A DNA stretch of 64,000 nt from Camillea tinctor (Eukaryota; Ascomycota; Sordariomycetes; Xylariales; Xylariaceae), in the NCBI GenBank assembly GCA_022578605.1, contig MU394058.1:372001-436000 (forward strand). The letters run 5' to 3'. The position numbers and the translations under genes were made by a program. The number at the start of each line of letters is the position of its first letter. Position 1 is the stretch's first letter. Below the pieces are notes generated by a model. It saw only the letters and a program-made list of their open reading frames with translations, ran no database searches and had not been told where the DNA came from. This document shows, in pieces, positions 46,201 to 58,209 of this stretch.

Positions 46201-47624
46201 GCGGGAAAAGGGGGCAGACAAGATCGCCTTTTTTTTTTTCAAAGCTCTGTTGTAAAAGGAGTGGGCGGTGCAGTATGGGAGTGTCTATGTAGGTATTCGA
46301 ACCCAAAAACCTCTCACATGCCCCTGCGCTCCCCTTCCTAAAAAAACAACTACATAATTAGGAGACTGGGCCTCTCTTCAAAAAATTGTTATTCTTCTTC
46401 GTATTGTAGATAATTCGCTTTATCTTCTTATTCTGTACATGGGAACAGAAAAATATACCTAACCTTTTTTTTTCTCCATGACCAAAAGAAACTTTCTACT
46501 GTGGCTATTTTTTTAATTTGATTCGTCAAGTGCTAAAGTTAAGTTGTTCCTGAATGAGATGTGATGGGGTGATTTTAGTGTATATGCTCGCTCTTCATAC
46601 CACGTGGCAGGTAGGGTTTTTTATTTTCCCTCTGTTTCCCCTCGAGTAAGAAAAGAACATAGAATAAAGGGATTTAGGATGGCACATGTAACTTCGATAC
46701 GAGATATCCATGCGTGGCAAGCTAGTGCACAAGGAGGTCACTTAGGTAAACCACGGGCAAAACAACGAAGATAAACTCAGTAAGTTTTCAGGGTCTTTAT
46801 TAAAGTAATGCTCAGTGATGTCATCTGATCTACCTGTGACAAGTACCTAGGTCCACCTGGTTATGTACTCTAGAAGCTTAAGGACCTTAAATCGGATATC
46901 GGAGGTATATGCTGCTCTTCGGGTTCGTACCAGACTCTGGACGATGGCAATTGCCAGGCTGTAGAACTCTAAAGATAGCTTGGAAGTACGGTAAATTGAG
47001 TATAGTGTAGAACAGGTAAGTACCTCCCCTACCTTCTGGAAGTTTCGCTCAACTTACAAATTCCCCACCCTGTGCGGTGCAAACCCGACCATAACGTTTT
47101 TGAATTACTAGCGGATGCAGCCGGGAGGGGCCGGAGTGGGAGAGAGAGAGGGCTGTCCTACTCAGTAACTGCTTGTTGCTTGCTGCTTGTTACTTTCTTA
47201 TATCCTTCATAACCATGCTGTCGTGATCATGCTCGTGATCATCTTATAACTTTTTTTTTTCAACTTGTTGTCTGTCTATTGTTTTATTTTCTTCCAAATT
47301 CTTTTTTTTTCAACGTGTGAACTTGATAACCAACAATTTACCTCTTTCAATTCAATAATTCTATAACCTATTCCTAATCACTCGCAAAGCTTCTCTCTCT
47401 CTTTCACTCTCTTCCCCTTTGGTTCACACCGTGTTGTGGTTCTGTATTGCTTATACACACCGCCACCAACTTACTTCTACGAGTGCGTCTCTTGAAAGTC
47501 ATCAGTTGAAGGAATTTATTTCCTCAATTGTAAAATCTATTCCTAAATAAATAACATTGCGCCGAGTGCCCAACACCACCACCCTTAATATATATCATAA
47601 AATCGACAACTGTCTATCGACACC
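46201..47624. other. 1.4-kb spacer with pyrimidine-rich leader
   Basis: No gene. The left part is the AT-rich 3' flank of the CFEM gene. The right part (47240-47620) is T/C-rich and AT-rich, probably the promoter and 5' UTR of the TPR/U-box gene. Confidence 0.55.
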
Positions 47625-48703
47625 ATGTCGAAAGACGCCCACCGGTCGACGCAGTTGAAGGAGGAGGGGAATTCGTACTTCCAATCGGGGAACTTTGTGG
47701 GTGCCGAGAGCCTCTATTCCAAAGCGTCAGTACATGCGTCGAAGGTACTCGTGGAACCTGCTCCGGAGACCTGTGACCTTTTTTTATTTGTTTCCCTCTT
47801 CTTCTTCCTCCCTTCCTACTCGTCATTCTTCCCTTACCTTCTCTATGCGCCTCGCATGCCTTAGGCTGACAGCAAATCTGGTTACAGCATCATTGCTGAT
47901 GATACGAACCCCTCCTTATATACCAACCGGGCTATGGCAAGGCTGAGGCTGGGCTATTTCGACTCGGCCATATCCGACTGCGACGCATGCTTGAAGCTCA
48001 GTGGTGGAAATATGAAAGCGTATTTTGTGCTTTCCCAGTGCCAGCTAGCTATCAACGACTACGAAGGTGCTCTCGAAAGTGCTCTCCAAGCCCACCGCCT
48101 GTGTGCCGAGACCAACGACAAATCCTTAGCCGCCGTTACGAACCAAGTGCTTCGCTGCAAGAAGGCTCGCTGGGACGAGATGGAGAAGAAGAGAACCCGC
48201 GAGGGCCAAGAGCTCGAAAAAGAAGTTATTGCCCTCATGGAGCGCGAGCGCGAGGATATGGTCAACTCGTGCACCAACGACTTTGATCGGAAGCAGGTCC
48301 AGGACGAGTGGGACCAGAAAATCAACCTGATGAAGGAAACCTTTGAGAAATCTCGCAAGGCTTCGGAGCAGCGCCGCGAGGTGCCTGATTGGGCCATCGA
48401 TGATATCAGCTTTGGTATCATGGTAGATCCTGTCATGGTAAGTGTTTCCCTCTCTACTCTCCCCCCTCTCCACGTGAAAGCGACAAGATGCAGAATAATA
48501 TATATATCAGCTGACACGATCATGCGCAGACCAAGACAGGCAAATCATACGAGAGAGCCTCGATCATGGAGCATCTACGGAGACATCCCACCGACCCTCT
48601 CACCCGCGAGCCTCTACAACCCCACGAGCTGCGACCCAACCTGGGTCTCAAGCAGGCCTGCGAAGAATTCCTGGAGCAGAATGGATGGGCGGTGGACTGG
48701 TGA
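47625..48703 (+). CDS. CHIP: TPR/U-box E3 ubiquitin ligase, CHIP-type
   Basis: Three exons (47625..47725, 47888..48437 and 48530..48703) give 274 aa. Residues about 8-115 contain three TPR motifs: LKEEGNSYFQSGNFVGAESL, then SLYTNRAMARLRLGYFDSAI and AYFVLSQCQLAINDYEGALE. Positions such as Lys12, Asn16, Asn65 and Arg66 fit a carboxylate clamp for Hsp70/Hsp90 tails. A charged helical hairpin follows (about 130-195). The U-box (about 200-268) spans the last junction: ISFGIMVDPVM joined to TKTGKSYERASIMEHLRRHP, then TDPLTREPLQPHELRPNLGL. CHIP couples chaperones to ubiquitination of misfolded clients in the cytosol. Exon 1's donor was set at 47726 because it yields SLYSKA-IIADDTNPSLYTN, the expected TPR continuity. 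The length agrees with the family. Confidence 0.93.
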
Positions 48704-49475
48704 AAGCAATCTTCCTGCCGAGAATAATCCACCATTTCTACGTTGATACATACACACACACGTATGCACTCCACAGGATTTGTATTATATTAGGAGCCGA
48801 GATGATGTTCTGGCCTTTTTTCCTTTCTCTTTCTCTTCGAGCAAGCCTTGCATAAAATGGAGTTACGGTTTGGCATGGCCTCTGGGGTCATAGCCACAGG
48901 ATACGGAGGCTGGAGTGCGTTCAGAAATTCGTTTGGTAGAGTCGGTAGTGAGGAATATATTCACGAGCAACGAAATCAACATCTAGTCTTTTCCTACGTT
49001 TGTTTTGTTTTGGTTTGTTCTTCTTTTCTACGCCTTGTATATGCCTTATACATGATCCTTTGTATTTGTGAGATATCCACAATGAGCGAAGGGCGTCCAA
49101 TTGTAAATCAAAAATCGAAATCCAAGCTTCCCTTGACATGACTATTTGACGTGTCAACCAGTAATACCCTGGTAAGCCTAGGTTTTTGAAGCTATTTACT
49201 GATATGCCCCCTCTTGAACCCATGCAAGATCACGGCGCGGGGCTCTCAAGGGAGGGGCAGTAAGGAATGGAATCCGGCTGCGGGGGTTTGTGATTCTTAC
49301 TAGAAATAGGGTGGACTCTGCTAATATAGTTCTAGCATCGTCTAAACCCACAGCATCCTCTTCGTTCTACACTATACCCCTCTCCCCTATATCAATAAAC
49401 TCGGAACAAAGCCCACCCACCAAATACAAGAACCCCAAATAACCAGAAAAGAAAAAAGAAAAAGAAAAAAAGAAA
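48704..49475. other. Spacer between CHIP-type and class V PLP enzyme genes
   Basis: No gene. It contains the CHIP-type 3' flank and, at 49420-49475, an A-rich leader immediately before the ATG of the PLP enzyme. Confidence 0.55.
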
Positions 49476-51069
49476 ATGGCAGCCCCCTCTACACCATCCT
49501 CCACCCCCACCACCCCCTTCGGCGCCCCCATGCGCCGCGCCCACTTCTCCTTCTCCCCCTCCTACACGCCCCTCAACCACGGCTCCTACGGCGCCACCCC
49601 CCTCCCCGTCCAGCGCGCCCTCGCCACCCTCCGCGCCGAAGCCGACGCCGCGCCCGACCCCTTCATCGCGCTGAACCTGACCGCGCGCCTGCGCAGGGCC
49701 CGGGACCTGGTCAAGCACGCCCTGCGCTGCGCGCCCGACGACGCGCTCGCGCTCGTGGCCAACGCCACCACCGCCACGGACACGGTGCTGCGCGCGCTGC
49801 CGTGGGAGCCCGGCGACGTCGTGCTGTGCTACGAGGGCCTGTACGGCGCCGTCGAGCGCGGCCTGGCCTGGGTCCGCGAGCGGACCGCCGTGGAGGTCAG
49901 GACCGTGCGCGTGCACTGGCCCGCGAGCGACGACGACGTGGTCCGGGCCTGTGTGGCCGCTGCTAGGGACGAGAACGCGAGGCCCGGCCGCAGAGTCAGG
50001 CTCGCCGTCGTGGACACCGTGGTCAGCCTGCCCGGCGTGCGCGTCCCCTTCGAGAGGCTGGTGCCGGCGCTGCGGGCCGAGGGCGCCCTGGTGCTGGTCG
50101 ATGGCGCGCACGGCGTGGGCCACCTGCCCTTGGATGTCGCGGCGCTGCGGCCGGATTTCTTCGTCACGAATTTGCATAAGTGGTTTTTTGTGCCGAGGGG
50201 CTGCGCCGCGCTGGTGGTCCCGAGCAGGAATCTGCACTTGGTCAGGACGAGCCTGCCGACCAGCTTTGGGTATCGCGAGCCGGCGCAGAGGGAGGGGGAG
50301 GGGGAGAAGAGGGGGGAGAGGTGGCAGGAGATGTTCGAGTTTTTGGGTAAGTAGGGAGTTTGGGGGAAGGATTAAAAGGGGTGACGATGAAAGCTAACGT
50401 GTCGAACCCAAATGTCAATAGGGACTACGGATATGGCGAATTATCTTTGCGTGCAAGGCAAGACTTTACTTTCTCCTATGCCCCCTTTTCACAATCTCCA
50501 CTATACTTCCCAATCCAACTCTCTATCTATCCATCTGATTCCTCTCTACTAACTCATCAAAAATTACTACAGCGGCAGCAGACTTCCGCAACACCATCTG
50601 CGGCGGCGAGGACGCCATCCGCAGCTACTGCCACTCCGTCGCGCAGGAGGGCGGCGCTGCGGCCGCCCAGATCCTGGGAACCGAGATCATGGACTGCGAG
50701 GGGTCGTGTCTGCGGCAGTGCAACTTCGCCAACGTCCGGCTCCCGCTCGCGCTCGCAGACGATAACGACACCTCCTCCTCCTCCCCTACCACCACTGCTA
50801 ACACGGAGAAGAAGCTAGACCCCCAGCACGCGGCCAAGGTGACGCCCTGGCTGAAAGTCGCGGGCGTGAAGGAGAGCGGTATGTATTTCCAGACGGTGCT
50901 ATACCGCGGCGCGTGGTGGTGGCGGCTCAGCGGTATGATCTACGTGGAGGTGGACGACTTCCGCCGCGGCGCGGAGGTGCTGAAGAAGCTGTGCGAGAGA
51001 ATCCGGGACGGAGAACATGTCGCGTGGACGGCGCCGGATTATGTGCCTTTGCTGGCGGATGGGGAGTAG
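49476..51069 (+). CDS. Class V PLP enzyme (isopenicillin N epimerase/Egt2-like)
   Basis: Three exons (49476..50346, 50422..50457 and 50573..51069) give 467 aa. The fold-type I class V signature is clear: YTPLNHGSYGATPLPVQ (30-46), VANATTATDTVLRALPW (94-110), LVDGAHGVGHLPLDV with PLP-binding Asp209 (207-221), and DFFVTNLHKWFFVPRGCAAL with Schiff-base Lys235. The C-terminal domain contains ICGGEDAIRSYCHSVAQEGG. The same architecture occurs in isopenicillin N epimerase-like proteins and in fungal Egt2, the hercynylcysteine sulfoxide lyase of ergothioneine synthesis. I cannot decide between these. The second exon is only 36 nt and its intron is predicted to begin with GC, not GT (CAAG/GCAAGA, 50458-50459): only this keeps phase and gives YLCVQ-AAADFRN, matching the family's 'LCVPAALRFR' segment. 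The protein is Ala/Arg-rich from very high GC. Confidence 0.88.
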
Positions 51070-53375
51070 AATCCCCTCTGACCTACATTGTTTGTTGCAG
51101 TTGGATATGGAATATGAAGACGAGACGATTTGGTCAGGTCAGGTTAGAACATAAGGTAGGTTACCTATAGGGATAGAGCATTTCATCGGTCTGTTGGGTG
51201 CATTTGGATAGGTAGGTATATAGACCTATACGCAAGATATCTGCATCAATCAAGCGTCTGCTCGTCTCTGCTCACCTACATCGCTACCTAAGAAGTTCAC
51301 GATGTCTAGGGCTCAATACTAAAGCACGTGTTTCTGTATCCTAAATTTGGAACTATTTCCTCTTCTCTTTCCCCCAATTTCCCTTCCTCGTTCTCTCCTC
51401 ACTTCCAGCTAACACACGTTTCAAACTGTACGTGACTATGAATTGATGGTACCTTGAGCAAGCGCTTAGTTACACATGAAATCGAGAATAGACCGCCAAG
51501 AAAAAAAAGGGGGCCAAGAGTAAGGATACTGGCGCGAGAGTAAGCTTTACCGGGCGCCAAATGTCTTATGTAGTGACATGCAGTTCCATACTTATGTCAT
51601 ACAGACCTTTTTTACATACATTAGTTCCCGCTGTGGATAACATGCCTAGTGTAGAGATTGATCCATAAGTTCGTAGTGTAGGTTATGCATGTAGGTACCC
51701 GCCTAGAGCCTACTATGTAGGTTAGCCCCCCCTGTCTTGTCTTGTGTCGCCTTACATACTAACTTTGTAAGTTGAAAGTCTTTTTCATTATAGGAAGTCT
51801 AGTATTGGCCCATATTATGTTTTCTATACTAAGTGATGTGTATCATCCCTGAGAAGATCGTGAATAATACATATATAAATATGCAAAACTATTCGCGGAC
51901 CATAAATGATTTGCGGGAGGGAAATTCACATCACAGTAGGTTTAGATGTGGTTGTTGCAGGTTCCAGTGTAGTATTGCTCGAATGATGATACGCAGGGTT
52001 TCAAAATAACATCAAGCCTCTCATTGGCTAACCCTATACAGCGTTGCACGGACTATAAGCATTTTCCGATGGTATTGTATCGACAAAGCTTCCTGACCAT
52101 CAGCAGAGACATTTAACGTTTCCAATCCCCGTCATTCAAACCCCCCTTTTCCCCACAACGAACTGAGCAACCTGGTCTAGTGTAAGTCGGAACGAACCTT
52201 GGGATTAGGTATGAGCATGGTTCCCGTTACCCGTTAAACATTCAAAGAACAAAGAAGCAAAAAAAAAAAAGAATGAAAACCCCGCCTATGTTTGAAGGGA
52301 GGCCCATTTCCGTAGATAGCCTCAAATTCTGACGCATGCGGATTTCTTGGCTTTTTCATGCCATTGCTTTCTGCCAAACTACCTACTTCCTACACTATAC
52401 CAACTAAGCAAGCTTGTTTCAACGAGTAGCAGGATATGCCAAGTATACCTAAAGTAGACAACGAGCAATAGGTAACTGTAGCCGTTCATGAGAATCTCGA
52501 AGAAGCTTTGATAATGCTCGAGGTAAAATAGATTCCCATGCATGGAGATATCTCAGCTCTTATACTATGAGGTTAGTATGGATTTCATATAAAGTGTGAA
52601 AGTCGAGACGAACCACCCGTCTTACCTCCATATACCTATACAAGCATTACCAGTAGTGTACAAAAGATCCCATCCTTTCTCCACTCTGCTGCTCTCAAAA
52701 GGAAGAAGCGAAGTTAGCTGTGTACACTACTTTCACGCTTCAGCTCCAGATCATCCAGGCCCGTTTCACATATTCGATAACCACCCCCATTTTGGGTAAC
52801 CATGGCGATCTAGCATCCCAGCTGTGGATTAGCATCGGTAGCATTTACCGACCCGCCTGTCCCTTCACGTCCCCCCTTGGCTAACCTAGTAAACCAATGT
52901 CTCCGTGATTTATGTGTATAACCTCATGATCGCCCACCTTTCCTCTACTTGTTTCTTTCCCTTCCTCCCCCCCTTCCCTTCCTAGACTTTCGTCTTCTCC
53001 TTCCTTCAGCCTTGGCTTCGCCGGTCGATCTTTTTTCATTCCTTCCTTTTTCCTTTTTCTCTCATTTTTATTTTTAGGGTGACAGGGTCATCTGTGACTG
53101 GTTCACAACATCGGGAGGGAAATATTGTGTTGCATCCTCTTCGTCTTCTCTTTTCCTATCTTTAATTCCCGTGAGAAAGAAAAAAAAAAGTCGCAGGCCG
53201 ACCCCCGGTCCATACCAGTCTCTCATTTACTCCCTCCTATTCGAATTCGATATCCCGTAGTATACAGAAGGCGGTGTTTGCCCTCAAGACCATCGGGTAA
53301 AGGAGGGAAAGAAACAAAGAACGGAGAAAGAGAAGAACCAAAAGAGAAAAAAAAAGACTTAAAAAATCGGGAACC
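51070..53375. other. 2.3-kb spacer
   Basis: No gene recognised. It is AT-rich to about 52900, then pyrimidine-rich (52940-53065) and finally A-rich (53310-53370), the promoter/leader pattern of the next gene. Open frames such as 52596-52799 are unconvincing. Confidence 0.55.
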
Positions 53376-54461
53376 ATGACGGGCGACATCCCCAGAAAAG
53401 AGCAGCTCCCCGCGGCGCCGAGCGGGCCCTCGCTTTGGAAGCGCTTCTTCGCGCTCGCCTGCCTCATCAGCGTCGCCATATCCGCCTTCACCATCTTCCA
53501 GTCGCACCTGCAGTACCACGCCTCTTCCGGCTCCTCCCTATCCTGGACGCTCGTCGCCAACGCCCTAGTATCGCGCTCGGAGGGTGATCATCTCGCGGCG
53601 GCGGCGGCGGCGGTGGATCGCGAGGTCGAGGAGTCCGGCTGGGTGCCCGAGCACACCGATCAGCCCATGTCCCGGGTGAACGTTTTCCTCGCCACGCACT
53701 GTGAGTTCCTTTCTTTTTTTCTTCTCTTTTTTTTCGAAATGCTGTGAGAAAGCGAGTTTTGAGTTTCCCCCGCTAAGACTAGGCGTACGTAGTCCTGTTC
53801 AGCTTCACGACGGCGTTCTACGTCCTGCCCCTGGCCATGGGCTTCGAGAGCGCGCGCAACGTCCTGGTGCGGCTGCGCCGGCCGCACGTGCTCCCCGACG
53901 TGCCCTGCTGGAGCAACTTCCTCTGGCTCGGCCTCGTGGCGCCCTCGCTGGTGATCATCCCCGCGAGCGGGTTCCTGGCCGCGGACGCGTATGAGTTCCA
54001 GATGCCGCAGGTGGTACGTTAACAACCCCCCAGCTCGTCCCTCGTGAATCTCCGGGGCTGCTTCTTCCCAGCACACGCGCTTGCCTAACTGTGTATGATA
54101 GATACTCGGCTGCATGAGCTTCCTCGCCGGCGTCGTCGCCGTCACGCTGCACTACCTCGTGAAAGTGCGGCCGGTGGGGGACCTCCCGCCGGCCGCGAAC
54201 CTCGCGACGGCGCGGTACATCGTGAACCTCGTCTTCCTCCTCGCGTCCATCGCGGGGACGATGCTGAGCTTCGTCGAGCCGGGAAAGACCCTAGCCGCGC
54301 TCACGCAGGTATTCCCCGTTGAGTACGTCATCGTCGGCGGGTTCGGGCTGGCGAGCACGATCATCGTCGCCCCGGCTATATGTGTGCTGGACGGATACCT
54401 CGCTTTCCGGGAGCGGGGCGGCCGGGAGGAGCGTGTCTGCGATGCGAAAGAGATGCTGTAA
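53376..54461 (+). CDS. Multi-span membrane protein, unknown function
   Basis: Three exons (53376..53700, 53793..54013 and 54102..54461) give 301 aa. I do not recognise the family. Hydrophobic spans lie at about 24-42 (FFALACLISVAISAFTIF), about 109-127 (FLFSFTTAFYVLPLAMGFE), about 150-168 (FLWLGLVAPSLVIIPASGF), then ILGCMSFLAGVVAVTLHYLV, YIVNLVFLLASIAGTMLSFV and FPVEYVIVGGFGLASTIIVA, six in all. Between spans 1 and 2 is a polar, possibly lumenal loop. The C-terminus is charged. The first acceptor (53791-53792, GTAG) was chosen because the nearer TAG at about 53781 does not keep phase. The start ATG sits in an A-rich leader, as is normal for fungi. Confidence 0.75.
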
Positions 54462-55021
54462 GGTTGCGACACGACCTGCGCTGTGGAGATGGTCTACATA
54501 TATATCTAGCAGTTTTGTGATTTTATGGTTTTTGAGCGGTTTAGAATCGGCCGTGTGAATAGAGAGATACCCAATTGACAGTTAAAAAAAAAGCAAACCA
54601 GTTTATTTACACATCTACTCTTGAATATTTTCATGAGGTAGATCAACTTGTCAGATACGTCCATACATTCCCTAACAACCGTAGATTTCCCGTATCTCAT
54701 ACAGAGTAAAGCCCCATGGGAATTCGTGGGGTGTTTTTCTTTTTTCGTTTTCTTCTCTATAGAAATCTACTATGTGGTATGGTATAATTGCCCTCCCCCC
54801 CCCTTTGCTCACGATTTCTCATAAAACCGAAAAGGATTTCCATAGACTCCATTCTCATAAGCCACCCTAGCCTTTTTTTCTATCCCCCTCTTCCCATAGA
54901 CCTTCATAACACGTTTCTTAGGACGTCCCATCGTGACCCATTGCACAGCTATACTGCTAAATATGTACATGAAAAAGACCGTATTGACGACGAGAACCCA
55001 GTCGTACTCATCCCTCCCCGC
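54462..55021. other. Convergent 3' spacer
   Basis: A 560-bp spacer between the plus-strand membrane protein and a minus-strand membrane protein. It has T-rich and C-rich runs (54727-54755, 54791-54804). No gene was seen. Confidence 0.55.
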
Positions 55022-56694
55022 TCAGTCCTTCTTCTCCTTTTCCTTGATCTTATCATCCTCGCTGGATTCCGTGGACGTGGCTGTGGCTATGGCCGGGGCA
55101 TGCATTAATACGAGAACGGACCAGATGGACGCAACAGAGCCAAAGAATGATACGGTAGCGCTGTAGCCCGTATTCCAGCAGACGTATACGGCGCTGGAGA
55201 CGATTGCCGAGAGAATCACCGCCGTGAACAGTACCCAGAAGGTGTTGCGCACCTGTTTTTTCTGGAGCTGGCTGTGGCCAGTCATGGCCGTTGCGGGGCT
55301 TCCGAGGACAGACATGGTGTTGCCTTGGCAGGTGTACCAAAAGTCTGCGTCGAGGGTGCTCCCGATCCCGTTCTCTCTCATCGATAAGGCGAACCCCTTG
55401 TACCCAAGGAATATGGCAAAGACGATGAAGATAAAAATCGTTGCAATGAGGGTTACTGTTACCTGACGGCCGGTTAGCGAATGTGTTGGTAGTTAAACCC
55501 CCTTCCAAGTCAGGGGCTTTAGTCATCAACATTGAGAACTTACTTCTTGAGCTTCCAGTCCATCTCTTCCTGTTCCATGCCCTTGAACCCGTGGAAAATC
55601 CGCTTCGTAGGGCTTCTCCTTCCTCAGCGTGCATATCACATCGTCGTCGTCATCCAAGTCGTCAGGATCAACAGTGTGGACGTGGAAAATGCATTCTAAG
55701 GCCCGGATACGTTCCACCACACCTTCGGCAACTACCTTTACGGCTTCGTAGTCTTCTGGGTCTCCGACAGATGCTTCGGCGAGGAGTGTTTTCAGTCTCT
55801 TCCGGCAGTTCGAGGTTATATAGTTCAGCGTCAGGAGTATGGACTTGCCGCCGATATGGTCTGGTGCCAAGCGTCTCCATTTCATGAATGTTGTGATCAT
55901 GAAATCCCAGTACGGCAGCTCTAGCGTATCCTGCAGATAGTGCACATAGTCCTCTTCCCTTTCGCGGCTGGGCTTATATTCGATCCAGTCCGTTTTGTTA
56001 TCAGACAGTTCCCACGTGCCCAACACAGTTTCGCAGAACTCACCAAGGTCTCCAATGTAGGAACAACCCGGGGCGTGTCGACTTATGGCGCTTGCGCGAG
56101 CATCGCCCAGAAGCTTGCTCAAGACGGCGGGATCAGCACCCCGTCCAACGGCTTGGAAGGATTCTGCGAACCCACGGTCGACCAATTCGAAACGCTTGCC
56201 CATCTGGACAATTTTGAGTCGTAGCCTCGCATTCTTTATGGTGACATGTGGGCGATAGCGGTTTCTACGAAAATGGCTTTTTTTGACCTACGTAACGTTA
56301 AGGGGTTATTGCTGTGGGATGTGACCACATCGGTACTCACATCTTGCCGGGTGTGGGATGACTTCTTAGCTGCACATGTTGCTAGTAGCGTCCTCCATAA
56401 AGGATAATCATCGAGAGGAAGAAGCGGGCGAGCCTCGTGAACGTTAGTGCTTGCCATGTCTAGTGCGAAGCGGCCGATATGTTCAAAATTCAATTCTTGA
56501 ATTTGACCAGTGGCGTTGTCTGCTAGCAGTTGCATGTTTCTGCCGCCACTTACACGCAACTTAAGGGGACCTCTGGAATTCCGTAGGGAAAACGAGCGCT
56601 TAGAGGGACCATCCTCAGCACTACCAGTTTCTGGGTTTTCAACATCCAGGCTGCTTTGGTCTCCTATATTCTCGATTGTTTCAGTTTTCGGCAT
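55022..56694 (-). CDS. Uncharacterised protein with C-terminal membrane spans
   Basis: Three exons (56341..56694, 55544..56233 and 55022..55462) give 494 aa. I do not recognise the family. The first 45 residues are polar. A soluble, mostly helical region of about 330 residues follows, including LKLRVSGGRNMQLLADNATG, ARLRLKIVQMGKRFELVDRG and YWDFMITTFMKWRRLAPDHI. An acidic stretch (DPDDLDDDDDV) precedes the membrane part. Three hydrophobic spans close the protein: VTVTLIATIFIFIVFAIFLG, FWVLFTAVILSAIVSSAVYV and VSFFGSVASIWSVLVLMHA, then a charged tail ending EKEKKD. The intron 2 donor is GTAAGT and its acceptor follows a GCTAAC branch site. The first acceptor (at 56234, AAAG) is the least certain junction; it was chosen on phase alone. 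Confidence 0.72.
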
Positions 56695-56781
56695 GATAGG
56701 CTGAAGATAGTGGATTGTAATAAGATTGCGAGGTTCCGTAAAACTTGAGGGGTCCTTGACCCTGCAGCATAGTCATTGTTA

Positions 56782-56806
56782 TAGGAAAGGCTTTTTGCCT
56801 TTCCTA
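56782..56806. repeat. Perfect hairpin, 10-bp stem, T5 loop
   Basis: TAGGAAAGGC and GCCTTTCCTA flank a five-T loop, about 90 bp upstream of the start codon of the minus-strand membrane-protein gene. It could be a 5' UTR structure or a protein-binding palindrome; no factor is assigned. Confidence 0.7.
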
Positions 56807-57284
56807 AGTTGAGGTTAGGCTTTGGGGATGTTAGCATCCTGACTTACCCCCTTTTCAAATCATAAAATATGAGGCTCGGGCTAATGCCTTTCCATGACTT
56901 TCGGACTCTCGGTCTTATCCGTTTATCTGACCCAGGCGCCTTACATTCCGTTCAGCCATCTGTAAGATCTCTAGTTGTGGGAGTTAATGGCATTAAGACT
57001 GACATTATTATCGCCGCCGTCCGTCGTACTCAAGTAGAATTCCGAGTAAAAATCCGAGCCCCCGATTACGACTAGCACTGCCACCCTCTAGTATCTACGT
57101 ACGTACATATCACACAGAAAATGATGGAGGTGTCAAAGAGCACTCAGCTGGCAAAAAAAAAACCCCCCATGATTTGATTGGGAGCTGAGCGAATCTCTTG
57201 GTACATAGTACAGTAAACTCGCTCTTTAACGATTCGATGTACATACATACCTATTTTTGTATGTGTAGTACGATATTTTTGGTT

Positions 57285-57300
57285 TAACGATATATCGTTA
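57285..57300. repeat. 16-nt perfect palindrome TAACGATATATCGTTA
   Basis: A self-complementary 16-mer in an AT-rich spacer. AT-rich palindromes can arise by chance, so a function is only speculative. Confidence 0.7.
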
Positions 57301-58209
57301 TGCATTGAAGGTTTTGTATATGGTATTGTTATAGTAAAAGTATTATCATAAGTACCTAGTATTTTACTTTGCATATAAAGTAAATACCTAGAAAACATCG
57401 TATGAACTCTGAAAATAAGTACAGCAGATATAATTATTCCAATATCACCCTTATCGATACTCGCTTCATAACGATACAAAGTGTGTTGTTTTCTATATTG
57501 TTATAGAAGGGGGGTTAACCGTAGGCTATGAAATTCTGATATCCATTTATCGCATAGCCATTACGCGTTGTTCGTCTCCCCCCAATGTCACATAACCCCC
57601 CCCCTACGTCACAGTAGTTCGCGAGCGCGAGTGCGGCGAAGCCAGAATTAATTGTATCTATGAGTATCGATCGGATATAATGTAGATATCGCTAAATTCT
57701 GGGTCGTCTCTGACTGGCCAACGTGAGAACGGTTAGGACCAAACCGGCTGAACCTAAATTGACTATACAGCCCTATGGGTAATACACTGCCCCACCATAG
57801 AATAGTTCATGTTGTGGTAAGCTTATAAGATTACACAGAACTTTCGCTGACACCTTTTTTATACCCCTAGGGGTCTCTGTAATACCTTCCTTAGCACGTC
57901 CAGTAGGGAGTATAGGTACCTAACCTAGGTACTTGGTGTGTAAAGCCAGGGGTCCACCTTTTCAACCTGCAGCATCTCAACAATTTCATACATCCCTAAC
58001 CTTGTGTACACATCAAGTTCTAACACTATAACACCTACATATACTTACCATCACCGCTAAGCTTCGTCGTTTTGTTTTGTCTCTATTCTCCTCATCGGGT
58101 TCTATTAATGGTATATAATAAAGATTCCGAGGGTCACATTATCTTATAATTCAATATTGTTTTATTACCTTACAATTCATTGGCGCTTCTCAATTGACAC
58201 AACAAAAAC

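Larger units (their letters stand above)
56695..58209. other. 1.5-kb AT-rich spacer
   Basis: No gene. This divergent spacer holds the promoters of the minus-strand membrane protein and the plus-strand EXPERA gene. It includes the hairpin at 56782-56806, a 16-nt palindrome at 57285-57300 and nested TAGGTACC elements at about 57915-57934. Confidence 0.55.

Noticed and set aside
46288..46310. TATTCGAACCC string resembling a tRNA 3' part
   Set aside because: No cloverleaf can be formed with the flanking sequence.
49392..50237. Minus-strand open frame of 281 codons
   Set aside because: It is the antisense shadow of the class V PLP enzyme gene, rich in Gly/Arg/His.
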